NCBI RefSeq assembly: GCF_022682495.2
Contig: NC_071393.1
Location: 102,909,010 to 102,973,009 of the forward strand
Direction: 5' to 3'
Source: Desmodus rotundus
Taxonomy: Eukaryota > Chordata > Mammalia > Chiroptera > Phyllostomidae
Length of the DNA: 64,000 nt
Below the pieces are notes generated by a model. It was not told where the DNA came from and made no database searches. It saw only the letters and a list, made by a program, of their open reading frames with translations. Below are positions 32,756 through 43,909 of this stretch, piece after piece. Position numbers and translations under genes: made by a program. The stretch's first letter is position 1, and every line of letters begins with the position of its first letter.

Positions 32756-34119
32756 AAAGAAAATCCCAGGGCTCACAGTCCCTTTTGGAAAGAAAATGGT
32801 CACCGCTGTTACACAAAGCTGTGGTGAGCCTACCTCCGCGTGGGTATTCAGACCTCTCAGAGAGCAGCTTACCTGCAACTCACTCCTGTCCTTAATTCCC
32901 ATTTGTTTTCTCTTTAGTACAGCAGGAAGTAGGAGCTTTTTCCTCATAAAGCAGGGCATCGTTTACTTGTCACTGTTTAACATTCGGCCTCCTTCCATCT
33001 CCAGACCCTGTGCTGTACCACATTAGCGCTCAGGGTGGATGAGATTGTTATTCATGATGCTAACGAATTACATTCAGCACTTTGCATTCTCACCCCATCC
33101 GCCCCACTGTCTCCCTGGCCTTCCCAACACCCCAAATGCTGGCACTGACTGCGGGGGGTGAGGTGACCTGGGCCTGAGGTGGCAGAGCGGGGACCAACCC
33201 CTCCTCCAGGTTTCCACGTGAGCTGGGAGCCCTGGAACATGGTGGGAGGGGCATGGATGCAGACCCATTGCAGGGAACTGGACATCCCTTAGAAGTTCTG
33301 CCACGCGTGCCCCAGTCCTCTCACCAAGGAGTGGGTGCTTATCCACAGCAGGGACTATGCGTGTTTGGAGGAGGGGGCATTGAATGCTCATAGTTTAGAA
33401 GAAAAAAAACAAAACCACCCTCAGTGATTCTGATACAGCCTCTGAGAGACCAGTAAAAATCCTCTTTATAGGCTATGAAGCTTTTTAAAAGGATCCTTTG
33501 TATTAGAGTCAGGACGTAAGTCATCTTCAGTGTAGGGTCTGTTTCTGCCTGGTGGCGGCAAATCGCCAGGGTCAAAGAGGAGGCGAAGGACAGGGTCCTC
33601 GAGCAGCACCGCGCCCACCAGCCACCTGAGCCTCCGCTGCACAGATTTGGCTCATGTGGCCTCCACACTTTCCTCAGCTCTCGTGTGTGGAGGTTGATAA
33701 ACTTAACAGAGAACTAAAAACCTTGTGACAGAGGAGAAACCATCCTGAAACGCTCTGGAGTAGGAACGAGGTGATTTCTCGGTGTTGGGCTGTGTGGTTT
33801 GGCCTTGGAGCCTGGGTCCTCCTCCCTCCAAGGCTCACGTGTTGCACTTTAAGAATAAGCCCAGGATCGGCTAAATGATCATCCATGCTGCTCACGCTCT
33901 TGTTATTTTAAGGTTTTTAGGGGGGAAAATACGCTCTTTTCTTTAGGAGTTTGTATTGTAACCCTTGAAATAGTCATAACAAAAAACCACAGTGTGTGAA
34001 ATCATTCCTTCTGAGCTTCCAGAGAATTTGTGTTTTGTGACAGAAGATTGGCAGGCTTAGATGATTTTGCGACGACAGAGGGAATTTTATGGCTACAAAT
34101 TTATTTAGAATTGTTGCTT
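32756..34119. other. Intergenic, no feature recognised
   Basis: Mixed-composition unique sequence. Frames near 33050-33400 are C-rich and overlap on the minus strand without similarity to anything known to me. Confidence 0.6.
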
Positions 34120-34570
34120 GAAATTGTCAACAAAATGAAAAACAACCTGTGAAATGGGAAAAAATATTTGCTAATCACATATCTGGTCAGGGGTTAATAT
34201 TCAAAATAAAAAAAAGAACTCATACAACTCAATGGCCAAAGAGCAAGCAATCCAGTTAATAAGGGAGCAAATAAAATCTTTTAGAAAAAAAGCCCTGGCT
34301 GGTGTGGGTCAGTGGATTGAGCACCAGCCTACGAACCAAAGGGTCGCTGGTTTGATTCCCACTCAGGGCACATGCCTGGGTTGCTGGCCAGGTCCCCAGT
34401 AAGGGGTGCGTGAGAGGCAACCACACATTGATGTCTCTCTTCCTCTCTTTCTCCCTCCCTTCCCTTTCTCTAAAAATAAATAAATAAAATCTTTAAAAAA
34501 TGGGGGTGGGGCAAAGGGAATGAATAGGCATTTTTTTCCCAAAGAAAACATAAAAATGGCCTATATATCT
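34120..34570 (+). repeat. L1M ORF2 fragment, split by a Ves SINE
   Basis: The left part reads ACAACCTGTGAAATGGGAAAAAATATTTGC, ATCACATATCTGGTCAGGGGTTAATATTCA and ACTCATACAACTCAATGGCC. The right part, after the SINE, reads TGAATAGGCATTTTTTTCCCAAAGAAAACATA. These are consecutive L1 ORF2 segments, so the SINE at 34292-34500 landed inside an older L1. Confidence 0.75.
34292..34500 (+). mobile_element. Ves SINE 1 (tRNA-derived, bat)
   Basis: It starts GCCCTGGCTGGTGTGGGTCAG. The A-box region (GGGTCAGTGGATTGAG) and B-box (GGTTTGATTCC) of the RNA polymerase III promoter are present. The CT-rich segment and the tail AAAATAAATAAATAAAATCTTTAAAAAA complete it. Confidence 0.93.
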
Positions 34571-37500
34571 AACCATACACGTACACACACATGCATCACT
34601 TTTATGCATCACTCCTATGTATCCTATATAGCACTCTTTTTTAAAAATAATCTTCATAAGTACATTTTCATTAGCTAAACTATATCTGACATGAACTTTG
34701 CCATTCTAGGCATATCTAAGTGCAGAGTTCACTGGCAGTGAGCACATTCATGATGTCGTGTGACCATCACGCCAATTTCAGCTAAGTTTTTCCCTCTGGT
34801 GAATGTGGCCAGAGGGACAGGTGGCAATTCTGTGGAATGCAGATGGAAAGTGATCCATTACAAGCCAAGATGCCTGCTGCACCTTCTCATGGCCATTCAC
34901 ACAGCAGCACAGCTTTCATTACCACTGCGGTTAGCAGCACGGAGCTGCAGGTTGGTGTTGCCAACGGGACGGTCCCAAACCCTTTGGCCCCAAGTGTGGC
35001 CAGTTAGCGGCGTATTGAGGCCTCTTCCCAGCCCCGGTTAGTTGTTGCGTAAATAACTCCCCAGTGCCAAGCTAGGAAGTTAAATAAATTCCTCTTGTGA
35101 ATCAACTCCTACTAAATGAAATCATCTCCAGTGTAACTCCAATAAAAACTGCAACTATTTTGGTAATTAAGGAATTGTTTACTCTATTTGCCAATGTGTT
35201 GTCTGCAACTGCATTGCAGACACATTCTAAGAAGAAAACCTTTCTCCGGCCCCACTCTTGTCACAATTCTAACATCGCCGACTTTGCAAAGGGGCCCCAT
35301 CCTCCCGTGTCCCGAGGCCAGGGAGGATGTTCGCAGCCTCCACTGCAAACAGCAGAACGTGGGAGCATCACTATCGATAGCCATGCGACTGATTCCACTG
35401 TTGGGAAGATTTGGATTTTAAGAGCTAAGTAGTGTAGATCTATGCAGTTAATAACATCCTTTAGATTAGTTGTTGTTCACATTTCTTGACCACATTAAGC
35501 AAGTTACCTGCCAAGTAAACAGATTTTAGGATCCATCCATTTTCATACAAGCATTTTAAACAGAGAAATTGGGACCGGTGTGCAGGTGGGGAAGACTAAG
35601 ACTGTCTCAGAGAACCACGATTCAGTGAAGTTTGAACAATGTGAGGGAGAAAGTGAAGAATTACACCAAAAGAGGAAAAAGTTTACATCAGTTGTGCCCA
35701 CTTAACCAAATCAAGGAAGTGAGAGCGGATGGTCAGCTGTGTGATCTCCATGATGTGATCAGCAGCCCTGGGAGGTGTGAGTCCTCAGGATTGGATGAAC
35801 TCGAATCGAGGTGCTGGGAGCGGGGACAGTGCCTGCAGGTTGTGAGTCAGGTTCTGGCTTCTGCATTGTTCCAGGTTGGTAACTGTCCTGTGCCACTGAA
35901 CTTAGAGTTCTAATCTGAGGACTAGACAGACCCTCGCCCTGGGGAAGCACCTGCTTCCTGCCATTCAGAAGCAATGGTTCCACTCTCTCCTTAGAGCTCA
36001 TTGTTGTCCGACAGCATCGTCTCCCTGCATTCTCTTCCGTTTCCTACTCTGCTGAGAATCAGCTATACAGTGGGACTGGCAATTTCAGGGAGCTTTGAAA
36101 TGAAATCTTTTCTGTCTTCCTACTCTGATTTGCCTTCATGTGGTGAGTAGCTAGCATAAAAAAATCACAGAGGACTTAAGTCACAGATGAACTTTAACTT
36201 CTGGTGCTGCTCTCTCCCCAAATTGCTTGTCTTCTCCTTTCTAGGTTCTTGCCCAGGAAAGTACAGAATTATAACTTGATGAGTTTGTAACCATAGCAAC
36301 TTCTATACATTATCTTTTAAAGTTTCTAGACTGCATAGGTTACATATCCATGAAGCTGGTGCTGGGTGAGTAGTTACCTAAACAAGATCAGGGGCCTATT
36401 AGAAGGGAGGTGGTGGAGACAGTTCCCATTTGACACTGCCCACCTCACTATCCGTGAGGAATCAGCCTCCCCAAGATGATATCTGTACAGTTGCTACAAA
36501 TCTTATATTCAAACCCAGTTCAATCTGCAAAACCAGCACACTGGCATGATGCCGCTCCCATCCTTGTATTGACAGAAGCCTGTGACTGGGGATCGCTTTC
36601 TGCCCCCGATTCCTGTGTTCCAGTGTGTTGTCCCTGACCAGAAATCCGTGCCCCTGCATCTTCCCCAGAAAGTTGTTGGAATGCTGTATAAACACAGACG
36701 CTTCCTAATGGTTTCTGGGGAGAACCATTTAGTGTGGGTTTTTAATTCAATTTGTTACCATTGCTCCTATTGCTAGGAGGCATGCATAAAAGGAAGATAG
36801 ATTCAAACATCACGTTAGGGAAGGCGCTGTAAGCCCCACTAAAAGGGAGCCAGGTACCTACTCTTCGAATTGCTTGCTCTCGTTTTTGAAACATGGTCAC
36901 TTTTTAAATGACTGTGCCTTAAATCTGGAGACTCTGCTTCCCCTTCGTTGTGTTCACGAGTTTCACGGGGCACCGCTGTGGGGATGTATTTCTGAGAATG
37001 ACACTCGGGTGTCAGGAAGCCGGTGATGAACGAGCAGACATTACTTGGGCAATGCGGTTTCAGCCAGGGACTGCACGAGAATGTGTTTCGGGTGCTTCTG
37101 TTGGTATTTAACTTGGAGACTGTATAACCAGTAAATCAGGAAGGCTGATAATACAGTGCATCGGGGCATGTTTTATGTATGGTCCTGACAGCGCACCACG
37201 GCTGTCTCGCCGAGAGGGGCGTGGATTTATGGTCCCATTCTCGCAGGTGGTGGCAGCTAATATGTTCTAGCTCTCTGTCTGTACCTGGGAGTATTTATTT
37301 TTTGGTTCATCCTGAGGTAAAGGGAAAGTGTAAGGCAAACTTGGGACTTTTTGACATAAGAAATGCAACCTGTGCCATGATTGCATAGCTGTTAAATGAC
37401 GGAGAAGTGGTTGAGCTATAACACACTTGTTCACAGATCTTTCCAAGACTCGCTTTCTTGGTGGCAAAATCACACGGGGAAGGTAGGATCTCTGACTCCC

Positions 37501-37656
37501 CAGTTCGCTGCATCAGTGCGGCAGGGCTGCCTTATCCAATAGGAAGAGTAGGTGCAGTGCCTGGAACCCACAACCCCTCCAGGGGTCCACAGAGATGTTT
37601 TCACTTTAACTTCTCTTACAATTAGAAGATAAAAATGAATATAATAGCAATGCATA
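34571..37656. other. Intergenic, no feature recognised
   Basis: About 3 kb with no repeat I can name. Frames of up to 111 codons (35097-35432) and 93 codons (34760-35041, 35632-35913) overlap others and show no family motif. Confidence 0.55.
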
Positions 37657-37783
37657 CAGGGGTGTGGCAAAAGTGGGTTTACAGTTGTGAGTATGCAAAA
37701 CAGTTTATTCTTGTATTATTTTTATTAATTATTATATTATTTTTCCGTGTGGACAACTGAAAACCTGCCTTTGCCCACCCCTG
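37657..37783. mobile_element. Palindromic mariner-type MITE, copy B
   Basis: The left end is CAGGGGTGTGGCAAAAGTGGGTTTACAGTTGT and the right end is the complement-matching ACAACTGAAAACCTGCCTTTGCCCACCCCTG. TA precedes the left end; the right TA is mutated (GGATA). Same family as 9718-9828, 127 bp, AT-rich centre. Confidence 0.8.
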
Positions 37784-38444
37784 GATATAATGATGGACCC
37801 AGCATAGGTTATACTTATTTTTACACGAATGAAGTTATCAAATAAACTTAATGTAATTTTTAAATGGAAGGAGCCCATAAGAAAACTAAATGTCCGAGGC
37901 CCATGAAAGTCACAAAGCGTCCCTATGGTGGAGGTAACACTAGGCTTAAAATCTAACTTCTTCTGTCTTCCCAGGCTGGCACCAGAGACTCCCCTTGGCA
38001 TCAGGCGTTTGGTGAGGGTGAGCTGTTCCTGGTCTAGACCAGCCTCCAAAGAGCCTTAGGGAGGGACTGGGGCTGTGTGTGACCCAGGGCCATAGCCCAC
38101 CGACTTTGATTCCATCTGCGTCCCACTTTAGCCATCTTGATGAGCTTTCAAATCATTCTTTGGGCATCTCTCCAGCTTAGCAGGCTCCCAGGGAGCTGGG
38201 GTCAAACTGGGCAGCTTACACAATCAAAATTTGTTTTCTAACCATTTGTGGGCAAGAGGTTTGAATGCAAGAGGTGGGCAGGTTTGGCCCCTTTCGGAGC
38301 TGTGGGGAGCAATGTGTTCTATGTCTGTCTCCCAGCTGCTGGTGGTTCGCTGGCAGTCTCGGTGCCAATCTTCAGTGGCATCTGTCTGACTTCTGCCTGT
38401 GTCTCCACGTGACGTTCTCTCTGTGAGCACATCTGTGTCAAAAT

Positions 38445-38454
38445 TTCTCCTTTT
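38445..38454. repeat. Target-site duplication, left (half-L1 copy 2)
   Basis: TTCTCCTTTT, repeated at 39118-39127. Removing the insertion and one repeat rejoins the MLT1 LTR. Confidence 0.8.
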
Positions 38455-39117
38455 GAGACTGTCACCTGTAAGGAGTTCCCATAAGACTATCAGCCAATTT
38501 CTCAAAAGAGACCTTATAGGCAAGAAGGTGCTGGAAAGAAGTATTCAGTCATGAAAGGCAAGGACCTACATCCAAGATTGCTCTATCCAGCAAAGGTATC
38601 ATTTAGAAAGGAAGGGCAAATAAAGTGCTTCCCAGATAAGGTCAAGTTAAAGGAGTTCATCATCACCAAGCCCTTATTATATGAAATGTTAAAGGGAGTT
38701 ACCTAAGAAAAAGAAGATGATCAAAACTATCAACAGTAAAACGACAACAAACTTACAACTATCAACAACTGAACCTAAAAACAAAAACAAAAAACAAAGT
38801 AATCAAACAACTAGAACAGGAACAGAATCACAGAAATGGAGATCACATGGAGGCTTATGAGTGGGGAGGAGGGGGGAGAATGGGGGAAAGGTACAGGGAA
38901 TAAGAAGCATAAATTATAGGTAGAAGATAGACAGGGGGAGGTTAAGAATAGTATAGGAAATGGAGAAGCCAAAGAACTTATATGTATGACCCATGGACAT
39001 GAACTAAGGGGGGCAGAATGCTAGAGGGAAGAGGGGTGCAGGGCAGAGGGGAATAAAGGGAATTAAAAAATGGGACAACTGTAATAGCATAATCAATAAA
39101 ATATACTTTTAAAAAAA
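38455..39117 (+). mobile_element. 5'-truncated half-L1, copy 2
   Basis: A 663-bp insertion that begins inside ORF1 (GACTGTCACCTGTAAGGAGTTCCC). It carries the decayed C-terminal coding block ending in the same TTAAAGGGAGTTACCTAA stop as copy 1, then the G-rich 3' UTR, GGACAACTGTAATAGCATAATCAATAAAATA and a short A tail. It retains the part of the C-terminal domain that copy 1 has lost (38460-38560), but again no ORF2. Confidence 0.88.
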
Positions 39118-39127
39118 TTCTCCTTTT
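39118..39127. repeat. Target-site duplication, right (half-L1 copy 2)
   Basis: Exact repeat of 38445-38454, where the MLT1 sequence resumes. Confidence 0.8.
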
Positions 39128-39576
39128 TATATGGATACCAGTTATTCAATTAGGGGTCCCTCCAATAAGGCCTCATCTTAACTAATTATATCTTCAAGGA
39201 CCCTGTTACCAAATAATATCATCTTCTGAGGTACTGGGAGCTGGGATTTCAACATAGGAATGTGTGTGGGGGGTGGTGGGGGAACAAGTCAGTCCCAAAC
39301 AGCAGTTCGCAGTACACCTGTGCTCTAGTATGGGTCTTGAGTGAGAGCCCCTTATGCCTGAAGCTCTAGAAAGCAGCTCAGCATGAGCCACCTGCACACC
39401 CCTCACTTGACTTCTCCCCAACTTCCCGCAGCAGGTCAGCAAGTACACTCTCCCTCCCGCCAGTGTGGTGGGTAGCTGGGGGCTACGGGGACCAGCAAGG
39501 AGGGGACTTCATCTTGGGCCTTCACAAACCCCAAAGCCTGGTCTCCAGCAAGAAGAAAACAGCAAAGAGTGGGTGA

Positions 39577-39816
39577 GGCCCTACCGGTGTGGCTCAATGG
39601 TTTGGGTGTCATCACCGCAAAGCGAAATGTCACTGGTTTGATTCCCCGTCAGGGCACATGCCTGGGTTGTGGGTTTGGTCCCCAGATGGAGCATGTACAA
39701 GAGGTAACTGATCGATGTTTCTTTCTTACTCACTTCAATGTTTCTCTCCTTCTCTTTCTCTCTCCCTTCTCCTCTCTCTAAAAATAAACAAAATCTTAAA
39801 AAAATAACAAAAAAAC
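39577..39816 (+). mobile_element. Ves SINE 2
   Basis: GGCCCTACCGGTGTGGCTCAATGG with B-box GGTTTGATTCC, CAGGGCACATGCCTGGGTTG, CT-rich segment and A-rich tail. It is more diverged than SINE 1; the GTAACTGATCGATGTTTC segment is of the vespertilionid-like form. Confidence 0.9.
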
Positions 39817-40224
39817 CCCAGAAAAACAGAATGGGCTGAGGAGATAAAGTGAGACAGAAGGTCAGCAGACATGAGAACGGCAAGGAGGGGAGGTGGGGGT
39901 GTAGACAGGTAGGATGGGAGCCAGAGGGCTTTGTCTGATGGTTTCTATGTCAATTACACGCAACCCTTCATTAGCAAGATGGAGGATGCCTTGCAGGCCA
40001 GGGTCAGAAGCACAGATGCAGAGTCTAAAATGCAGGTGTGGGCGTGGGGAGGTAGCGGGGTGTTTGTAGGGCTGGCATTGAGCCCAGGATGCGTGGGAAG
40101 CGCTGAACAGTTCAGCAAAGCATCTGTGGACATTAGCCAGCTTACTTAATCAGCAGTGTAAGCCGCCAAGGCTCAAGTCATCTTTGTACAAATGTCACAA
40201 TGTACAGGAGTGGGTGGTGGAAAA

Positions 40225-40470
40225 AGAATAGACTTGGGAGTTGTACAGAACTGGGTTTCATTTCCAACATTCTGAGTCCACTTGACTTCAGGCAAGTCAC
40301 TGTTTCTAGCCCCAAGTTCCAACGACTTTGAAATGGGAATAAGAATAATGATAATAGTTATTCCATAATAGGTATTATTATTATTGTTGTAATACCCCAT
40401 ATGTAATTATACGAAGTGCCTGATAGAGTCCTGGCATGTGGTAGGTGGTGAATAAATGGCAGGTAGTAAT
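40225..40470 (+). repeat. MIR SINE, plus strand
   Basis: TAGACTTGGGAGTTGTACAGAACTGGGTTTCATTTCCA, CTTCAGGCAAGTCACTGTTTCTAG, TTTGAAATGGGAATAAGAATAATGATAATAG and GTGGTAGGTGGTGAATAAATGG give the MIR order. Confidence 0.8.
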
Positions 40471-40726
40471 GGTGATGGCAGAGTCTTGTACTGGCCAAAC
40501 GCCAGCCTCATTCAGACCGGTCAGGTGCATGAACTTGAAACCAAGGCTTAAACCTTCAGGAGTTGTTCTGAGCTTAAAATACACACACAGAGTCTCAGGT
40601 ATTGTCCCTGGATTATAATTCTTATAAAAACAAGTGGACGCAGGTAGAAGGGGCCAGGATTGCACTGGAAATTTTACCCTTTACTGTTATGGACGGTGCG
40701 GCTACCCAGTCAGTTTCCTGGCATTT

Positions 40727-40929
40727 TTGACAAATTTTTTTTAATCGATTTTAGAGAGAAGGGGAGAGAGAAACAGAGAGACACAGAGAGAGAAACATCA
40801 ATTTGTTCTTCCTCCTACTTGTGCATCCATTGGTTGATTCTTGTATGTGCCCTGACTGGGGATCGAACCCACAAACTTGGCCTATCAAGACAATGCTCTG
40901 ACTAACTGAGCTACCCGACCAGGGCCTAA
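40727..40929 (-). mobile_element. Ves SINE 3, with target duplications
   Basis: On the + strand it reads T-rich tail, GATTTTAGAGAGAAGGGGAG, GAAACATCAATTTG, GTGCCCTGACTGGGGATCGAACCCAC (B-box complement) and TAACTGAGCTACCCGACCAGGGCC. TTTCCTGGCATTT flanks both sides exactly (40714-40726 and 40930-40942). Confidence 0.93.
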
Positions 40930-40969
40930 TTTCCTGGCATTTGACCTCTGCTCTGATCTGTGAGTGGGA

Positions 40970-41170
40970 AAGTAATGATAATAATAAACGCTTATATGGT
41001 GCTTACCATGTGCCAAGTCCTGTTACTTATATTTATGTATGTTACTTTTTGTAAGCCCCCCAAAGTAGAGATTGGAGTGAGTGCTATTATAATATCCCCA
41101 TATTTACAAATTGGAGCAGCTGCAGTGCAAGCACACAAGGGGCAAGTTCTTGCCCCAGAGTACTCGCCCA
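40970..41170 (-). repeat. MIR SINE relic, minus strand
   Basis: AATAAACGCTTATATGGTGCTTACCATGTGCCAAGTCCTGTTAC, ATTATAATATCCCCATATTTACAAATTGGAG and GCACACAAGGGGCAAGTTCTTGCCC follow the MIR reverse complement. Confidence 0.7.
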
Positions 41171-43074
41171 TCACTGCTGTACTCCCCTGCCTCATGTCCT
41201 GGATTCCCTCTACACTGTGACTCCACTGAAGTGGGGTGCATGTGTGTGTTGGGGTGTAAGCCCTCACCTCCCACCTGCAAAGGCAGGGGTGAGTTGTTTC
41301 ATTTCAGTTGTTCTCTCTGATTTTTTTGCAGAACATCTTGTCCCTTAAAAAAGGAAACAGGAAATGAGTAAGGAGGGGTTTCAGAACCAAATGGAGACCA
41401 AGTCCACTCTCAGCTTGTGCATACCTGGTAGACAAGCCTTCCCAGCAATAAGCTCTTTGGTGCCGACCTCTTTCTCTGGAATATTAAGGCACACTATAAA
41501 TGACAGCGTTGCCCCTCACTTCACGAATTGTGTCCTGGCCACCTGCTCAAATATCTCCCTTCCTGCTCCTGTGTGACATCAACTCTGTGGACTAGCATGT
41601 GACCACTGAAAATTGGTAGCTCTTAAAGCTAAAATGTGTGACAATGTGGAAAATTATCTACAATGCAATGTTCCGTGACAGGGTTGCACATGAGACGCAC
41701 ATGTATGTTAAGTCTGGATGCGTGAGGACAAGGCTCTGAAAGACTTGGCAAAGGAAACTTGTTTCCAAAATCACACACTTCTTTAAGTTTTGCAGTTACT
41801 TTTAAAAAATGGTAATAAAGCAAGATGTTTACCTGTGCCATCAATTATAAACATAATATATACACATAGACTCAGTTTTCTGGAGCTGGGACGGCCACTG
41901 AGATTGATAAAAATACCTATTAAAATGACAGAGATTTTACTGGATGTTGGGAAATGTATTAAAGGATAAGTAATGTGCTTTTCTCATCGTGTTTGAAATT
42001 CCTAAGTGGTTGGAGAACTTGAGAGGAGGGAGGAGAAGAAGATGGAGAGATGATCTTTTCCTTTAAAATGTTATCTCACACTAGGTGCAGAGAATAAATG
42101 GGAAGCCTCCAGTCCTTTGAGGAAGGAAACAGCACATAAATAACAAATAAAATATGGACTAAATGAAATGTTACTTAAGCAATCTCCCTAGACACATTTT
42201 TCAATGAAATGTATTAGGTATTTTTTAGTTCTTCATTTTCTTTGCTAACTTAAAGTCTTATTTGCCCCTGTTGCTATGCTCTACCTTTAGTTTATTCATT
42301 GAGTCATTTGTTGTCAGCTTTGGGCACTTAAGGTTTGCTGGCGCGACATGAATTTTTTATAATTCTGTTCTGCTTATTAAGACATCCTGTTAGATGTTGC
42401 ACATAAAAGGTATGCTTTCAAAAAAGCGCGGTGCCGTCGTGCATCTGCAGTTCATGTGCTCAGTTGGTCGAGCTCCAATTCAATACCTCCTTAGTATGAT
42501 GTATCAAAGGACTTAGAGAAATTAACCGCACTCCAAAATAGAGCCTTCATTCCAGAGGATGTGTGGGTCATTAACAAAAGCCAATTTTCCCCCATTTCAA
42601 AATTGTTATAACAAAGAAATGAAAATGAATATGACTTGGAGCAAGTCCAGTCCAATACTAATTATGATCCAAGGTAAATCCTTAGGTTAGAACTAGACAA
42701 ATTGTTTTCCGATCCTTGGAGGTCAAATCCATACATACTCTGGCTCATTCTGTTTGCACAGTCCCTGGACCAGGGGAGGTTTCCTCATACTCCTTAAAGA
42801 CTTTGATATTAAGACGATGCTTTGAGAAATCAATAGAAATGATGTGGAAAGCAACAAACTTGGAGCAAACAAACTTGCTGAGAGGTCCAGAATGAACCCA
42901 TTGTTCCTGAGTGAAGAGATTCTAAAATATTATGGCCAATGAATAGGCCCCAGTGAAGGAGAAGAGGAAGAGTCCGAGTTTGGAAATGTGTCGAAGTTGT
43001 CATCATTGTGACCACTGGTATGGCAGAGACTAGACTTGTTGCTAGTTGCCATGGGCTGCTGCCCTAGTGTTCCA
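41171..43074. other. Intergenic, no feature recognised
   Basis: AT-rich unique sequence. I see no repeat that I can name and no coding similarity. Confidence 0.55.
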
Positions 43075-43360
43075 GGCGTGGCCTTTGGGAGAGTGTGGCT
43101 ATCAGTCTCAGCATCACTTGGAGGCTTGTACAAATTCAGATAGACCATGAGTGGATTTTTGTCTGTTTTTGTACTTGCATTCGCCTAGTGTCTTTAGCAG
43201 TGTCCAGCACATGTAATTGCTGGGTGAATTAATTTCTTGAGCTCAATCCAAATCATTGAATTAAAATCTCTGCAGGCAGGTCCCAAGTGTCTGCATTTTA
43301 ACAACAGGATCCCCAGGTGGTTCTTAGACACAGAGAACTGTGAGAACCATTGTTCTACTG
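43075..43360 (-). repeat. MER5A-like hAT relic
   Basis: CAGTCTCAGCATCACTTGGAGGCTTGTACAAATTCAGA, then AATCTCTGCAGGCAGGTCCCAAGTGTCTGCATTTTAACAACAGGATCCCCAGGTGGTTCTTAGACAC and GTGAGAACCATTG. The two parts are separated by about 60 unrelated bases (43145-43200). Orientation is uncertain because the family ends are symmetrical. Confidence 0.55.
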
Positions 43361-43479
43361 GGCATGATGCTGACCAATACACTATTAGGCTTCAATGGTT
43401 CCCCTGAGTACATCACAAAATCCGGAAGCCTAAAGATAAAGGGACGGACATGCCATGGTTTCTACGATGGCAACAATCA

Positions 43480-43640
43480 CTATTCCCTGATATTGTACAA
43501 AACATTTATACCCATTATCTCTGGGTCTTAGGTTAGGCAGTTATTCTTATTCCCATTTTACAGGTGGAGAAATGTGGACATATGCAAATAATTAACAAAA
43601 TAGGAATCAAAACCTACCCTAGCACACAAAGGGTAGGAGA
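43480..43640 (-). repeat. MIR SINE relic, minus strand
   Basis: AACATTTATACCCATTATCTC, TTATTCTTATTCCCATTTTACAGGTGGAGAAATG and AAAATAGGAATCAAAACC follow the MIR reverse complement. Confidence 0.65.
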
Positions 43641-43897
43641 TACTTTTAGCTCCTTGGGCAAAGGCACTGCATAAACCCCAGCATTATTATTCTCACCACT
43701 TTCCCATAATCACTCCATTCTCTTTTATGAGAGTTGAAGTTTAATTGGGAGTTCCAATAAGAGGTTTTATGTGTTGAATGGCTTTAGGTTTAATAATCAG
43801 AGTCTGAAATGCAGAGTCAGAAGGCCAGCTGACTTCTAATGAAGCTCCACTTGGGAGAGTGGACTTTTAAGAAGATATTACAAGTTTGTACTATAGG

Positions 43898-43909
43898 AGT
43901 AGACATGCA
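43898..43909. repeat. Target-site duplication, left (half-L1 copy 3)
   Basis: AGTAGACATGCA, repeated at 46079-46090. Confidence 0.85.

Larger units (their letters stand above)
38225..39300 (+). mobile_element. MaLR (MLT1-type) LTR, split by a half-L1 insertion
   Basis: The left part (about 38225-38454) has GCTGCTGGTGGTTCGCTGGCAGTC, TGACTTCTGCCTGTGTCTCCACGTGACGTTCTCTCTGTG and AAATTTCTCC. The right part (39118-39300) resumes at TTTATATGGATACCAGT, CCTCATCTTAACTAATTATATC, TTCTGAGGTACTGGGAGCTGGGATTTCAACAT. This is the order of an MLT1-type LTR of the ERVL-MaLR group. No internal region is present. Left and right limits are approximate. Confidence 0.7.
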
